From the NCBI RefSeq assembly GCF_014203715.1, contig NZ_JACHJP010000005.1, forward strand, positions 434,001 to 498,000: DNA of 64,000 nucleotides, written 5' to 3'. Numbering within the stretch: position 1 is the stretch's first letter; each line of letters opens with the position of its first letter. The stretch is from Streptosporangium saharense (GTDB lineage Bacteria; Actinomycetota; Actinomycetes; Streptosporangiales; Streptosporangiaceae). The notes under the pieces are model-generated. The model did no database searches and was not told where the DNA came from. It worked only from the letters and a program-made list of their open reading frames with translations. Below are positions 32,122 through 40,734 of this stretch, one piece after another. A program made the position numbers and the translations under genes.

Positions 32122-33063
32122 ATGCGTTCGCGACGTTCGTGCCTGGCGGTGCCCGGCAGCAATCCTCGCTTCCTGGAGAAGGCCCAGGGACTGCCCGCCG
32201 ACGAGGTCTTCCTCGACCTTGAGGACTCCGTGGCGCCGTCGGCGAAGGAGGGCGCGCGCAAGAACGTCGTGGCGGCCCTGCGCGAGGGCGACTGGTCGGG
32301 CAGGACCCGGGTGGTGCGGGTCAACGACCTGGGCACGCAGTGGACCTACCGGGACGTCATCGAGGTCGTCGAGGGCGCCGGGGAGTTCCTCGACTGCCTG
32401 ATGCTGCCCAAGGTCGAGGACCCGGCCCAGGTGGTCTGGCTGGACACGCTGCTGACCCAGATCGAGAAGGCCAACGGCCTGCCGGTCGGCGGGATCGGCG
32501 TCGAGGCCCAGATCGAGAGCGCCAGGGGCCTGGTCAACGTGGACGCCATCGGCGGCGCGTCCGGACGGCTGGAGACGCTGGTCTTCGGGCCCGCCGACTT
32601 CATGGCCTCGATCAACATGCGGACGCTGGTGGTGGGGGAGCAGCCTCCCGGCTACACCGAGGGCGACGCCTACCACTACATCCTGATGCGCATCCTGATG
32701 GCCGCCCGCACGCACGGCCTGCAGGCCATCGACGGGCCCTATCTGGCGATCAGGGACCTGGACGGCTTCCGCAGGGTCGCGGGGCGCTCCGCGGCCCTCG
32801 GGTTCGACGGCAAGTGGGTGCTGCACCCCACGCAGATCGAGGCGGCCAACGAGGTGTTCTCGCCGTCCCAGGAGGACTACGAGCGGGCCGAGCTGATCCT
32901 CGACGCCTACGAGTACCACACGACGGTCGAGGGACGCGGCGCGGTCATGCTCGGTGACGAGATGATCGACGAGGCGTCCCGCAAGATGGCGTTGGTCGTG
33001 ACGGCCAAGGGGAGGGCGGCGGGGATGTCCCGCACCACGGCCTTCACCCCACCGGCTTCCTGA
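32122..33063 (+). CDS. HpcH/HpaI aldolase/citrate lyase family protein (CitE-like CoA ester lyase)
   Basis: A 313-residue TIM-barrel protein of the CitE group, which cleaves or forms CoA thioesters such as malyl- or citramalyl-CoA with Mg2+. Motifs are SCLAVPGSNPRFLEKAQ, FLDLEDSVAP (metal-binding Glu and Asp), VVRVNDL, LMLPKVE, EAQIESARGL (metal-binding Glu) and KWVLHPTQIEAANEVF. ATG at 32122 matches the family N-terminus. No citrate lyase alpha or gamma subunit is nearby, so it is a stand-alone enzyme. The substrate is not determined. Confidence 0.9.
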   Translation: MRSRRSCLAVPGSNPRFLEKAQGLPADEVFLDLEDSVAPSAKEGARKNVVAALREGDWSGRTRVVRVNDLGTQWTYRDVIEVVEGAGEFLDCLMLPKVEDPAQVVWLDTLLTQIEKANGLPVGGIGVEAQIESARGLVNVDAIGGASGRLETLVFGPADFMASINMRTLVVGEQPPGYTEGDAYHYILMRILMAARTHGLQAIDGPYLAIRDLDGFRRVAGRSAALGFDGKWVLHPTQIEAANEVFSPSQEDYERAELILDAYEYHTTVEGRGAVMLGDEMIDEASRKMALVVTAKGRAAGMSRTTAFTPPAS

Positions 33064-33377
33064 TTCGTACAGCGCCGGTTTTTCCCGTCAGGAAATATCG
33101 GAATTAAAGCCGCACGCGGTGATAATTCCGGCGCCGCACCGATAAATCTGACTAGAGAGGTCTCGTCATTGGGGCTTCGGCGTGTTGCTCTTGATGTGCA
33201 CGGCTGGAGTCCCCGCCGCCCCACGGAGGTGATCGTTTCCGCGGAACGGGGTAGTAGTAAGGTCTCGTGCGCTTCGCCTCGCCGTACGGCGGTGCGACGG
33301 AGCGTCACGGAGACGAATGGAACGGTCCGGAGTGCCGACCCCGGACTGGACGGGCTTCCTGCGAGGAGGTGCTGAGC
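33064..33377. other. Intergenic region upstream of the Asp-box gene
   Basis: The first 100 bases are AT-rich compared with the rest and include an interrupted palindrome at 33099-33130. The remainder shows no supported gene; the large frame continuing from downstream lacks codon bias here. It presumably carries the promoter for the gene at 33378. Confidence 0.5.
33099..33130. promoter_or_regulatory. 32-bp interrupted palindrome (terminator or operator)
   Basis: Outer arms CGGAATTA and TAATTCCG enclose an inner stem CCGC-AC-GCGG. The outer arms are 8 bp and perfect. It starts 36 bases after the citrate-lyase-like gene, so a terminator is possible. The symmetry would also suit a dimeric repressor. 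Confidence 0.5.
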
Positions 33378-36300
33378 GTGGCCCCGGGCCCCCACGAACC
33401 GCGCTCACGAGAGTGGCCGGCGGACGACGAAGGGACGCACGGAGGCGGACGCCGGCGGCATCCGGACGCGCCGCCGACGATCCAGCACTCCCCTCCCGGC
33501 CCCTCCGACGACGATCCCCGAGGGCTTCCACTCGCCTCGCCGTGGAGGCTGCCGCCGTTCGCCGCGCCGATCCCCGAGGACGAGCCCCCCACGGCCCGCC
33601 CCGAGGGACTGGGCGGTGAGCGCCGCCGCGCCCACACCCAGCCGTACGCCTCCCCGACGGGCGCCCAGCCGGACCCCGAGGCCCGTCCCGACCCGTGGTC
33701 CGACCAGCCGCCCGAGCGCAGGCACGGCAGGCGCGGCGCCGACCGGCCCGACCTGCTGGTGGCCTCGGGACCCTCCCGCGAGCGGGACGACGCGGCTCCC
33801 GGCGACGGTGACTACGGGGACCTGCTCAGCCCCTCCTGGTTCGACGACTCCGACCCGCTGAGGCCGTCGGCGGAGCCTCCCAGGAGGACGGGGGAGGGCG
33901 ACTACGGGGACCTGCTCGGCCCCGCGGAGCACGACGACGCCCACGCGGTCTTCTCCGCCCCGAGCCCCGAGGCGCAGGCCGTACCATCCCTTGAGGAGGC
34001 CGAGGACCTGGACATCCCGCGCGAGCCCAGGCGCCGTCGTGGTGACCGGCCCGACCTGCTGGTGGCCTCGGGGCCGCCGCGCAGGCCTCCGGAGCCCGCC
34101 CCCGAGGAGCGGACCGGCCCGTACGACGTGTGGCACGGCCTCCAGGAGGAGGAACCGGCCCAGACGTGGGAACCGGACGACGAAGAGCCCGCCGTACCGG
34201 ACGAGGACGCCGAACCGGTGCACCGGCTCGGCCGTCCGCCGGGGGGCAGGCCCGCGAGACCGGACCTGCTGGTGGCCGAGGGACCGGCGGGCAGGCGGGG
34301 ACCCGGGGGGCGGCACCACCGCTCCGCGACCGCCCCCTCCGCGCTGCGCCGTTCGAGCCCGGCAGGACGCGGACGCAGAGGCCTGGTCGTGCCCGTCGTG
34401 GTCGCCGCCGTGCTGGCCGCCGCGGTCGGCGGGGGAGCGGTGCTGTGGAACTGGAACGGCGGCCCGTTCACCACCGGCCTGCAGCTCGCCGGGGCCGAGG
34501 TGAGCTCGGGCGACACCGACTTCGCGCCACCGGCCGACGCGGGCGGCACCGGATCGAGCCAGGTGCTCAACGCCGTGGCCTCCGCGGGCTCCATCATGGT
34601 CGCCGTCGGCAGCGACACGACCAGCCCCGTCCCCAGGCCGCTGTTCCTCGTCTCCCCGGACGGCGGCACGACCTGGCGGCTGGGCAAGGTGACCGGGCCG
34701 GTCGGCTACGAGAACGGCCCGACGACCGTGGGCAGGGTCGCGGGCGGCGACGGCCTCTGGCTGGCCGCGGGCAACGACCTCCTGGGTGCCGGTCGAGGGC
34801 TGTGGACCAGCGAGGACGGCACCACCTGGACCGCCGTCGCCCCGGCGAAGCTGGGCGCGTTCGTTACCGGCGACAAGATCATGGACCTGGCCAGGACGTC
34901 CTCCGGGTTCGTCGCGGTCGGCACGCGTGTCCTCCAGGACGGCTCCCCGGGAGCCGTGGCCTGGACCTCCCCCGACGGGCAGGACTGGACCAGGGTCGAA
35001 TCCGGCGAACTCGGCACCCCCGACCAGGTCAGGGGACTCAAGGCGGTCGTCGCCAGGGGCGACGCGGTGGTCGCGCTCGGCGACCCCGGGCGGGGCGGCT
35101 CCCCGGCCGTCCTGCGCTCCGCGGACGGCGGCAAGACCTGGATGCGGGCCGGATCGGCGCCGGAGGGCGTCACCCCCGAGGCGGGCGCGCTCGCGGCCTC
35201 CTCGTCGGGGTTCGTGCTCGTCCCGACCCAGCGGCACGACGAGAAGGGCGACGTCGCCGTCTACTGCTCGGCCCGGGGCGACTCCTGGGAGCGCTGCGGC
35301 GGCATCACCGGCCTGGCCCGCGAGGGCTCCGGGGTCAGGCGCCTTGCCTCCTCGGACGCCGGGATCGCCGCGGTCGCCGAGTCCGGCTTCGAACGCTACG
35401 CCGTCTACACCAGCAGGGACGGCCGTGACTGGCGCAAGTCCACCGACCTCGGCGACGTGCCAGGCTCGCTACGGGCCCTGGCCATCTCCGACGAGGGCAC
35501 GCTCGTCGTCGGAGGAGACGAGCGCGCCGCCGACGTGGACAACCGCCTGGTCCTCATCACCGCCCCGGAGGGAGGCCAGGCACGGCCCGTCGCGCTCGAC
35601 CGGATCGACGGCCTGGCCAGGGCCTCCCGCGACACCGCCAGGATCGCCGCGGGGGGCGGCACGTTCGTCGCAGTCGGCGCGGTCGCCGGGGACGCGGGCA
35701 TCTGGACCAGCAAGGACGGCCACACCTGGAAGGGCGCGGGCCCGGAACAGGCACTCGGCGGCTCCTGGCGGCAGGCCCTCAGCGACGTCACCCGGGGCAG
35801 GCAGGGCTGGCTCGCCGTCGGCGGCACCATGACCGACGCCTCCTCGACGGGGCCGCTCCTGGTCACCTCGGCCGACGGCGCGACCTGGCGCAGGATCCCC
35901 GCCTCCGGTCCCCTCGTCCCCGCCGCCGAGCACGACCTCCTCGCCCCGCACGCGGTGGCCTCGGGGCCCTCGGGCTACGTGCTGGCGGGAGAGGACCGGG
36001 GGCCGTCCGCGACAGTCCCGGTGCTGTGGTTCACCGCCGACCTCAAACGCTTCACGCGGGCGGCGAAGCTCCCGGCCGGCGGTGTGGGCGTACGGCTCTA
36101 CGACGTCTCCGTCACCTCCTCCGGGTACGTCACCGTCGGCGGCACGGGTACGGACGACCACGAGACCGGGGTGGTCTGGGTGTCGGCCGACGGGATCAAC
36201 TGGGTCGCGCGCAAACCCGTGCTGCCCGAGGGGGCGACGGCCGCGGGCCTGAGACACGTGGTCCAGCACGGCACGACCATCGTCGCCTCGGGAACCGCCG

Positions 36301-36665
36301 TCACCGGCGACGGGCAGCGGGCCTTCGGGGCGGTTTCGGAGGACAACGGCATCTCGTGGGAGTTCGCCTGGCTGCCCGCCGAGGGGGCGGCAGCCGTACT
36401 GGACATGGCGGCGACGGCGGACGGCGTGGTCGCGGTCGGCTGGCAGGGGACGCCCGGCGAGGGCGACAGCGTCGCGTGGACCTCGGAGGACGGGCTGAAG
36501 TGGCAGCCACACGCCCAGACGGAGGACGGCCTGGCCGGGGAGGGCGCGCAGCGGCTCGGCGCGGTCACCGTCTCCGGTGGCCAGGTCGTCGCCCTGGGAC
36601 GTTCGACCACCTACGACAGCGACCACCTCACCCTGTGGCGCTCGACCCTGACGGCCTCCCGATGA
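33378..36665 (+). CDS. Large membrane-anchored Asp-box (BNR) propeller protein
   Basis: A 1095-residue protein. The first 330 residues are Pro/Arg/Asp-rich and disordered, with three copies of RPDLLVASGP or RPDLLVAEGP (DNA at 33744, 34047 and 34258) and two of GDYGDLL (33806 and 33898). A single membrane helix follows (LVVPVVVAAVLAAAVGGGAVLW). The outer part is a repeat protein with about ten Asp-box motifs such as SPDGGTTW, SEDGTTW, SPDGQDW, SADGGKTW, SKDGHTW, SADGATW and SEDGLKW, typical of sialidase-like beta-propellers. No sialidase catalytic residues were recognised. GTG at 33378 follows GAGGAGGT. Orientation suggests the repeats in the cytoplasm and the propeller outside. Confidence 0.82.
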   Translation: MAPGPHEPRSREWPADDEGTHGGGRRRHPDAPPTIQHSPPGPSDDDPRGLPLASPWRLPPFAAPIPEDEPPTARPEGLGGERRRAHTQPYASPTGAQPDPEARPDPWSDQPPERRHGRRGADRPDLLVASGPSRERDDAAPGDGDYGDLLSPSWFDDSDPLRPSAEPPRRTGEGDYGDLLGPAEHDDAHAVFSAPSPEAQAVPSLEEAEDLDIPREPRRRRGDRPDLLVASGPPRRPPEPAPEERTGPYDVWHGLQEEEPAQTWEPDDEEPAVPDEDAEPVHRLGRPPGGRPARPDLLVAEGPAGRRGPGGRHHRSATAPSALRRSSPAGRGRRGLVVPVVVAAVLAAAVGGGAVLWNWNGGPFTTGLQLAGAEVSSGDTDFAPPADAGGTGSSQVLNAVASAGSIMVAVGSDTTSPVPRPLFLVSPDGGTTWRLGKVTGPVGYENGPTTVGRVAGGDGLWLAAGNDLLGAGRGLWTSEDGTTWTAVAPAKLGAFVTGDKIMDLARTSSGFVAVGTRVLQDGSPGAVAWTSPDGQDWTRVESGELGTPDQVRGLKAVVARGDAVVALGDPGRGGSPAVLRSADGGKTWMRAGSAPEGVTPEAGALAASSSGFVLVPTQRHDEKGDVAVYCSARGDSWERCGGITGLAREGSGVRRLASSDAGIAAVAESGFERYAVYTSRDGRDWRKSTDLGDVPGSLRALAISDEGTLVVGGDERAADVDNRLVLITAPEGGQARPVALDRIDGLARASRDTARIAAGGGTFVAVGAVAGDAGIWTSKDGHTWKGAGPEQALGGSWRQALSDVTRGRQGWLAVGGTMTDASSTGPLLVTSADGATWRRIPASGPLVPAAEHDLLAPHAVASGPSGYVLAGEDRGPSATVPVLWFTADLKRFTRAAKLPAGGVGVRLYDVSVTSSGYVTVGGTGTDDHETGVVWVSADGINWVARKPVLPEGATAAGLRHVVQHGTTIVASGTAVTGDGQRAFGAVSEDNGISWEFAWLPAEGAAAVLDMAATADGVVAVGWQGTPGEGDSVAWTSEDGLKWQPHAQTEDGLAGEGAQRLGAVTVSGGQVVALGRSTTYDSDHLTLWRSTLTASR

Positions 36666-37047
36666 CCCCCCACCCGGTGAGGGCGTCGAGCAGGCCCGGC
36701 GAGAGCGGCAGCCGGGCGAGGTCGTCCTCGGTGAACCAGCGGGCATCCTCCGCGTCGTCCCCGGCGCGGAGCGTGCCACCGCAGGACTCGGCGAGATAGT
36801 CGCGGATCTCGTAGACGACACCGCCGGGGCCAGGCCGGTCAACCGTGCCCGCCAGGCCGACGACCCTGACCGTCAGGCCCGTCTCCTCACGCATCTCACG
36901 GGCCAGCGCCTCGGTGTCCGACTCGCCCGGCTCGACCCGCCCTCCCGGGACGGACCACAGCCCCTTTCCCGGGGGACGGCCCCGCCGTACGAGGAGCAGC
37001 CGGCCCTGCTCGTCACGGACGATCGCCCCCACACAATTTACGCGCAC
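36628..37047 (-). CDS. NUDIX hydrolase
   Basis: A protein of about 139 residues with the Nudix box GGRVEPGESDTEALAREMREETGL, which binds Mg2+ and hydrolyses nucleoside diphosphates linked to another moiety. N-terminal strands VRVNCVGAIVRDEQGRLLLVRRGRPPGKGLW are typical of MutT-like members. GTG at 37047 is the likely start; an open frame extends to 37110. It overlaps the 3' end of the Asp-box gene by 38 bases, convergently. The substrate is unknown. Confidence 0.88.
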   Translation of the reverse strand: MRVNCVGAIVRDEQGRLLLVRRGRPPGKGLWSVPGGRVEPGESDTEALAREMREETGLTVRVVGLAGTVDRPGPGGVVYEIRDYLAESCGGTLRAGDDAEDARWFTEDDLARLPLSPGLLDALTGWGVIGRPSGSSATG

Positions 37048-37097
37048 ATGGACAAGATTACGGCTGCATAACGAGAAGCACCCTTGACGAACCGGGC

Positions 37098-37751
37098 ATG
37101 GACGAAGCACCGTGGGTAGGCGTGAGAGCCGAGCCCATCTGCCCGCGTTGTTTCGGCCCCCTCCGCCCGCCCAGCGCGTGGTCGAGTGCCTGGCGGTGCG
37201 GGCCGCACGGCGACGTCCTGCCGCTGCAGACGCCGAAACGCCCCTCCCAGGCCGCGATCGAGGCCCTCGTGGACTCCCGGGTCCCGGCCTGGTTGCCGTG
37301 GCCGCTGCCGCAGGGATGGCTGGTGACGGGCTTCGCCGAGGCGGGCGACGAGCGCAGCGGCATCAGGGGAACCGTGGTCGCGGTCTCCGGCCCTTCACTG
37401 ACCCACGGTCCCGCGGACATGCTGATCATCGCGGAGGAGCCGGGGGTGGGGCTCGGCGCCGGGTTCGCCGGGATCTCGGGAACCGACCCGGGAGAGGGCT
37501 TCGGCGACGGACCGCCGCACGCCAAGGTCGAGATCATGGGGCATCCCACACCGATGTGGTGCGTCGCGGCGGCCCCGGACAGGGCGGTCTACGCGGGCGA
37601 GGCGCTGGGAAACTGGCTGTGGACGGTCGTCTGGCCCGCCGAGGCGGGCTACCTGGTGACCCTGGCCGAACTTTCTCTGAGAGACCTCAGGGACAACAAC
37701 CAAACTTTGGACCTTCCTCTGGGGGCTTTCTCGCCTCGGTTGGAGGGGTAG
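37098..37751 (+). CDS. DUF6758 family protein with zinc-ribbon-like N-terminus
   Basis: A 217-residue protein conserved in actinobacteria. CPRCFGPL and WRCGPHG near residues 15-37 could form a zinc site. The rest, with VPAWLPWPLPQGWLVTGFAEAGDE, MLIIAEEPGVGLGAGFAGI and ALGNWLWTVVWPAEAGYLVTLAELSLRDLRD, fits DUF6758. The ATG is divergent from the NUDIX gene with 50 bases between starts. No function is known. Confidence 0.85.
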   Translation: MDEAPWVGVRAEPICPRCFGPLRPPSAWSSAWRCGPHGDVLPLQTPKRPSQAAIEALVDSRVPAWLPWPLPQGWLVTGFAEAGDERSGIRGTVVAVSGPSLTHGPADMLIIAEEPGVGLGAGFAGISGTDPGEGFGDGPPHAKVEIMGHPTPMWCVAAAPDRAVYAGEALGNWLWTVVWPAEAGYLVTLAELSLRDLRDNNQTLDLPLGAFSPRLEG

Positions 37752-37781
37752 TTGGGCTGTGCTTGCTTTTGCGGTTGTGCC

Positions 37782-37926
37782 TCTTTGCGCCGCCTGCGGC
37801 GGCGCGGGCTTGGGCGCCTAAGTCGGTGACTTCCCTCGTCACTCCTCCGCTTCGCTCCCCCGCTCCTCAGTCCAGCTCACCGACGCGCCCAAGCCGGACA
37901 CTCCTCACGCACGGCACCGGTACCCC
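37782..37926 (+). repeat. Left arm of a long inverted repeat flanking marC
   Basis: About 145 bases, nearly identical to the reverse complement of 38757-38902, with a few substitutions and one single-base indel. The arm is itself hairpin-like: GCTTGGGCGC ... GTCGGTGA pairs with TCACCGACGCGCCCAAGC. At the outer end is a perfect 8-bp stem (37787-37805, loop TGC). A further partial copy of the CTCCTCACGC-CGG-GGTA unit follows at 37931. It fills most of the 363 bases between the DUF6758 and marC genes, where no gene is seen. Confidence 0.85.
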
Positions 37927-38114
37927 CAACTCCTCACGCGCGGCGCCGGTAACCCCAAAAGCCTCACTCCTGCGGGGGGTAGGGGAGGGCCGAATTCTGG
38001 GGAGGGTTGCTTTGGGTGAGGGGTGGGAGGGGCTCGGGGGGTGCTTGCTACCCTGCGGTGCGGGAACGTCTGGTCTGTTGTGGCGCGTTCCCTACCGAGG
38101 GTCAGGGGAAACGG

Positions 38115-38732
38115 GTGTTCGACGTCCAGTTCTTCGTCGAGGCGTTCGTCACGATGTTCGTGATCATGGACCCGCCCGGGATCATCCCGCTCTTCCTCGC
38201 CTACACCGGTGGCCGGACGACCCGTGAGCGCCGCAGGATCGCCTGGCAGGCCCCCATCGTCGCGTTCTGCCTCATCGTGATCTTCGCCGTCTTCGGTCAG
38301 GCCATCCTGGGATACCTGCACGTCGAGGTGGCGGCCATGCAGATCGCCGGTGGCCTGCTGCTCCTGCTTGTCGCCCTGCAACTGCTCACCGGCGACACCG
38401 AGCCCCCCGCCAACGCCGTACGGTCCAACGTCAACGTGGCGCTCGTCCCGCTCGGCACACCCCTGCTCGCGGGACCGGGAGCGATCGTCGCCACGATCGT
38501 CTTCGCCCAGCAGGCCGAACGCAAGGACGGCGGCATCCTGGCCCTGGCCCTGGCCATCGCCGCCGTACACCTCCTGCTCTGGGTCTTCATGCGCTTCTCG
38601 GTCACCGTCATGCGAGTGATCAAAGAAAACGGCGTAGAACTCGTAACCCGAGTCTCCGGCCTCCTCCTGTCCGCCCTGGCCGTACAACTCATCATCACCG
38701 CCATCAGAACCCTCCTGACCACCCCCACATAG
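38115..38732 (+). CDS. MarC family integral membrane protein
   Basis: A 205-residue protein with six predicted membrane helices. VEAFVTMFVIMDPPGIIPLFLAYT is the MarC N-terminal signature, and VPLGTPLLAGPGAIVATIV is the second conserved motif with the paired Gly/Pro loop. The GTG at 38115 is preceded by AGGGGAA. The family was named from the E. coli mar locus but its transport function is not established. It sits alone between two arms of a long inverted repeat. Confidence 0.9.
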   Translation: MFDVQFFVEAFVTMFVIMDPPGIIPLFLAYTGGRTTRERRRIAWQAPIVAFCLIVIFAVFGQAILGYLHVEVAAMQIAGGLLLLLVALQLLTGDTEPPANAVRSNVNVALVPLGTPLLAGPGAIVATIVFAQQAERKDGGILALALAIAAVHLLLWVFMRFSVTVMRVIKENGVELVTRVSGLLLSALAVQLIITAIRTLLTTPT

Positions 38733-38756
38733 GTCCCAGAGCCTCCTGCCGGTGAT

Positions 38757-38902
38757 GGGGTACCGGTGCCGTGCGTGAGGAGTGTCCGGCTTGGGCGCGT
38801 CGGTGAACTGGACTGAGGAGCGACGGAGCGAAGCGGAGGAGCGACGAGGGAAGTCACCGACTTCAGGCGCCCAAGCCCGCGACGCCGAAGGCGTCGCAAA
38901 GA
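38757..38902 (-). repeat. Right arm of the long inverted repeat flanking marC
   Basis: The reverse complement of 37782-37926, beginning 24 bases after the marC stop. The outer hairpin (38879-38897: GCGACGCC, loop GAA, GGCGTCGC) differs from the left copy by a compensated base pair. It ends 21 bases before the next gene. The arm contains the motif GGAGCGAAGCGGAG-like clusters (38825-38845). Confidence 0.85.
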
Positions 38903-38923
38903 AAGCGGGTAAAGTGCGGAAGC

Positions 38924-39637
38924 GTGACAGCGCGTATCGAGCGAGTGGTGACCGAGGGCGTCGTCGATGTCGACGGCGTCGAGCACAAGGTCGAGAACAA
39001 CACCTGGATCGTGGGTGACGATGAGGAGGTCATCGTCATCGACCCCGCGCGTGACGCGGAGGCGATCCTGGAGAAGGTCGGCGAGCGGGAGGTGCTGGCG
39101 GTCGTCTGCACCCACGGTCTGCCCGACCACGTGGGCGCGGCCATCGAGGTGGCGGCCCGTGACGAGGCCGTGGTCGCGCTCCACCCGAAGGATCGGCCGC
39201 TGTGGCGGCTGACCTGGTCGGAGACGTGGCCGGACATCGAGATGGAGGACGAGGGCCTGTTCGGCGTCGCGGACATCCAGCTTGAGGTCCTGTCGACGCC
39301 CGGTGTGTCGCAGGGCGGGGTCTCGCTGTACAGCGAGGCACTCGACGCGGTCTTCACCGGCAAGACCCTGCAGGCCGACGGCCCCGGCAGGATCGGCGGT
39401 GAGTATCCCGCGCTGGCCGACCAGCTGACCGCGATCGGCGGCAGGCTGTTCACGCTGCCGCACCGCACCCGGGTGCTGCCCGCGCACGGTGAGGAGTCCA
39501 CGATCGGCGACCTGGAGCCGCAGTTCGACGCCTGGCTCTCCGGTTCGCTGACCCGTGGCACGGTCGAGGAGAAGGAGGGTCCGCTGACCGACGGCACGAG
39601 GGCCGCGGGCATCCGGATCAACCTCAACGACGAGTAA
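38924..39637 (+). CDS. Metallo-beta-lactamase-fold protein with degraded metal site
   Basis: A 237-residue MBL-fold protein. The fold is clear: NNTWIVGDDEEVIVIDPARDAEAIL, CTHGLPDHVGAAIEVA, VLSTPGVSQGGVSLY, AVFTGKTLQADGPG and VLPAHGEESTIG. Compared with the usual THxHxDH, TPGH and GDTLF motifs, the second His of HxH is Leu, the TPGH His is Val and the bridging Asp of GDTL is Lys. The first His, the DH pair and the last His remain. It may be inactive, bind one metal or act as a binding protein. GTG start; the stop overlaps the next ATG by one base. Confidence 0.85.
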   Translation: MTARIERVVTEGVVDVDGVEHKVENNTWIVGDDEEVIVIDPARDAEAILEKVGEREVLAVVCTHGLPDHVGAAIEVAARDEAVVALHPKDRPLWRLTWSETWPDIEMEDEGLFGVADIQLEVLSTPGVSQGGVSLYSEALDAVFTGKTLQADGPGRIGGEYPALADQLTAIGGRLFTLPHRTRVLPAHGEESTIGDLEPQFDAWLSGSLTRGTVEEKEGPLTDGTRAAGIRINLNDE

Positions 39638-40533
39638 TGGACCAACTGCCCCTGGAGGGCATGCCGCGACGGCTGTACTCGTGCACGCCGTCGCGGTTGA
39701 ACACCTGGCTGGACTGCCCGAGGCGTTACCGGTTCACCTACCTGGACCGGCCCGCGCCGCAGAAGGGGCCGCCGTGGGCGCACAACAGCGTCGGCGTCAG
39801 CGTGCACAACGCGCTGGCCGGGTGGTGGCGGGAGCCGTACGAGCGGCGCACGCCCGCGATGGCGGGGGTCCTGCTGAACAACGGCTGGATCGGTGAGGGG
39901 TTCCGCGACGCCGCCCAGGCGGCGTCCTGGCGTGCGCGCGCCCGCGAGATGGTCGTGGGCTACACCGCCTCGCTGGATCCTTCCGACGAGCCGGTCGGCG
40001 TCGAGCGTACGGTGGCCACGAGGACGTCCGTGATCGCCGTCTCGGGGCGGGTGGACCGTCTCGACCGGCGTGGCGAGGAACTGGTCGTGGTCGACTACAA
40101 GACGGGCCGCCGCCCGCTGACGGAGGACGACGCGCGCTCCTCGCTCGCGCTGGCCGTCTACGCCGTCGCCTCCTCCCGGATGATGCGTCGCCCCTGCCAC
40201 CGGGTCGAGCTGCACCACCTGCCGACGGGCTCGATCGTGGAGTGGGAGCACACCGAGGAGTCCCTGGCCCGGCACATCGGGCGTGCCGAGGAGATCGCGA
40301 CCGAGGCGTCCGAGGCCGACGAGGCCTACCGCGCCTGGGCGGGCGAGGCTCCACGAGGTTCTCGTACGGCTACCGCAGGCCGCACGCCGCCCGCCGTACC
40401 CCCGCAGATCGACAAGGTCTTCCCGCCCAGGACGGGTCCGCTCTGCTCCTGGTGCGATTTCCGCGCGCACTGCCCGGAGGGCCAGGAGGCCGCCGGTGGG
40501 CGCCAGCCGTGGGACGGCCTAGGCGACGACTGA
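39637..40533 (+). CDS. PD-(D/E)XK nuclease (RecB/Cas4-like) with Fe-S type cysteines
   Basis: A 298-residue protein. The nuclease core shows SRLNTWLDCPRRYRFTYL at the start, GRVDRLDRRGEELVVVDYKTGRRP with the catalytic Asp, Asp and Lys, and a C-terminal CSWCDFRAHCPEG. The last three Cys with Cys in LDCPRRY would form the 4Fe-4S site seen in AddB- and Cas4-type nucleases. An HNxxxxW helix (VHNALAGWW) follows the first Cys. The start overlaps the stop of the MBL-fold gene in TAATG, so they are co-translated. It probably cuts single-stranded DNA ends in repair. Confidence 0.88.
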   Translation: MDQLPLEGMPRRLYSCTPSRLNTWLDCPRRYRFTYLDRPAPQKGPPWAHNSVGVSVHNALAGWWREPYERRTPAMAGVLLNNGWIGEGFRDAAQAASWRARAREMVVGYTASLDPSDEPVGVERTVATRTSVIAVSGRVDRLDRRGEELVVVDYKTGRRPLTEDDARSSLALAVYAVASSRMMRRPCHRVELHHLPTGSIVEWEHTEESLARHIGRAEEIATEASEADEAYRAWAGEAPRGSRTATAGRTPPAVPPQIDKVFPPRTGPLCSWCDFRAHCPEGQEAAGGRQPWDGLGDD

Positions 40534-40705
40534 GGGGTCACCCGGGGCACGCGTGTCCGGAATTTGGCGTTCTCTGCATGAGTATCTGAGGTCTTCTGTT
40601 GGGTTGCGCCCAGAATTGATCCGATGAAATATGTATCAAAAGTGGTAGATTATTATATTTGAGGCCAATAATAGAAAATAGGTCCGACGTAATTGCCGCC
40701 AACCA

Positions 40706-40734
40706 TTGACGAAAGCATTGATAACGGGTCATAA
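40706..40734 (+). promoter_or_regulatory. Candidate promoter for the pqq operon
   Basis: A -35 box TTGACG at 40706-40711 and a -10 box TCATAA at 40729-40734 (or CATAAC, one base further) with 17-base spacing. The pqqA start is about 49 bases downstream of the -10 box. Confidence 0.5.

Noticed and set aside
37782-38902. An insertion sequence or composite transposon around marC.
   Set aside because: No transposase, no target-site duplication that I can see, and marC is an ordinary membrane-protein gene.
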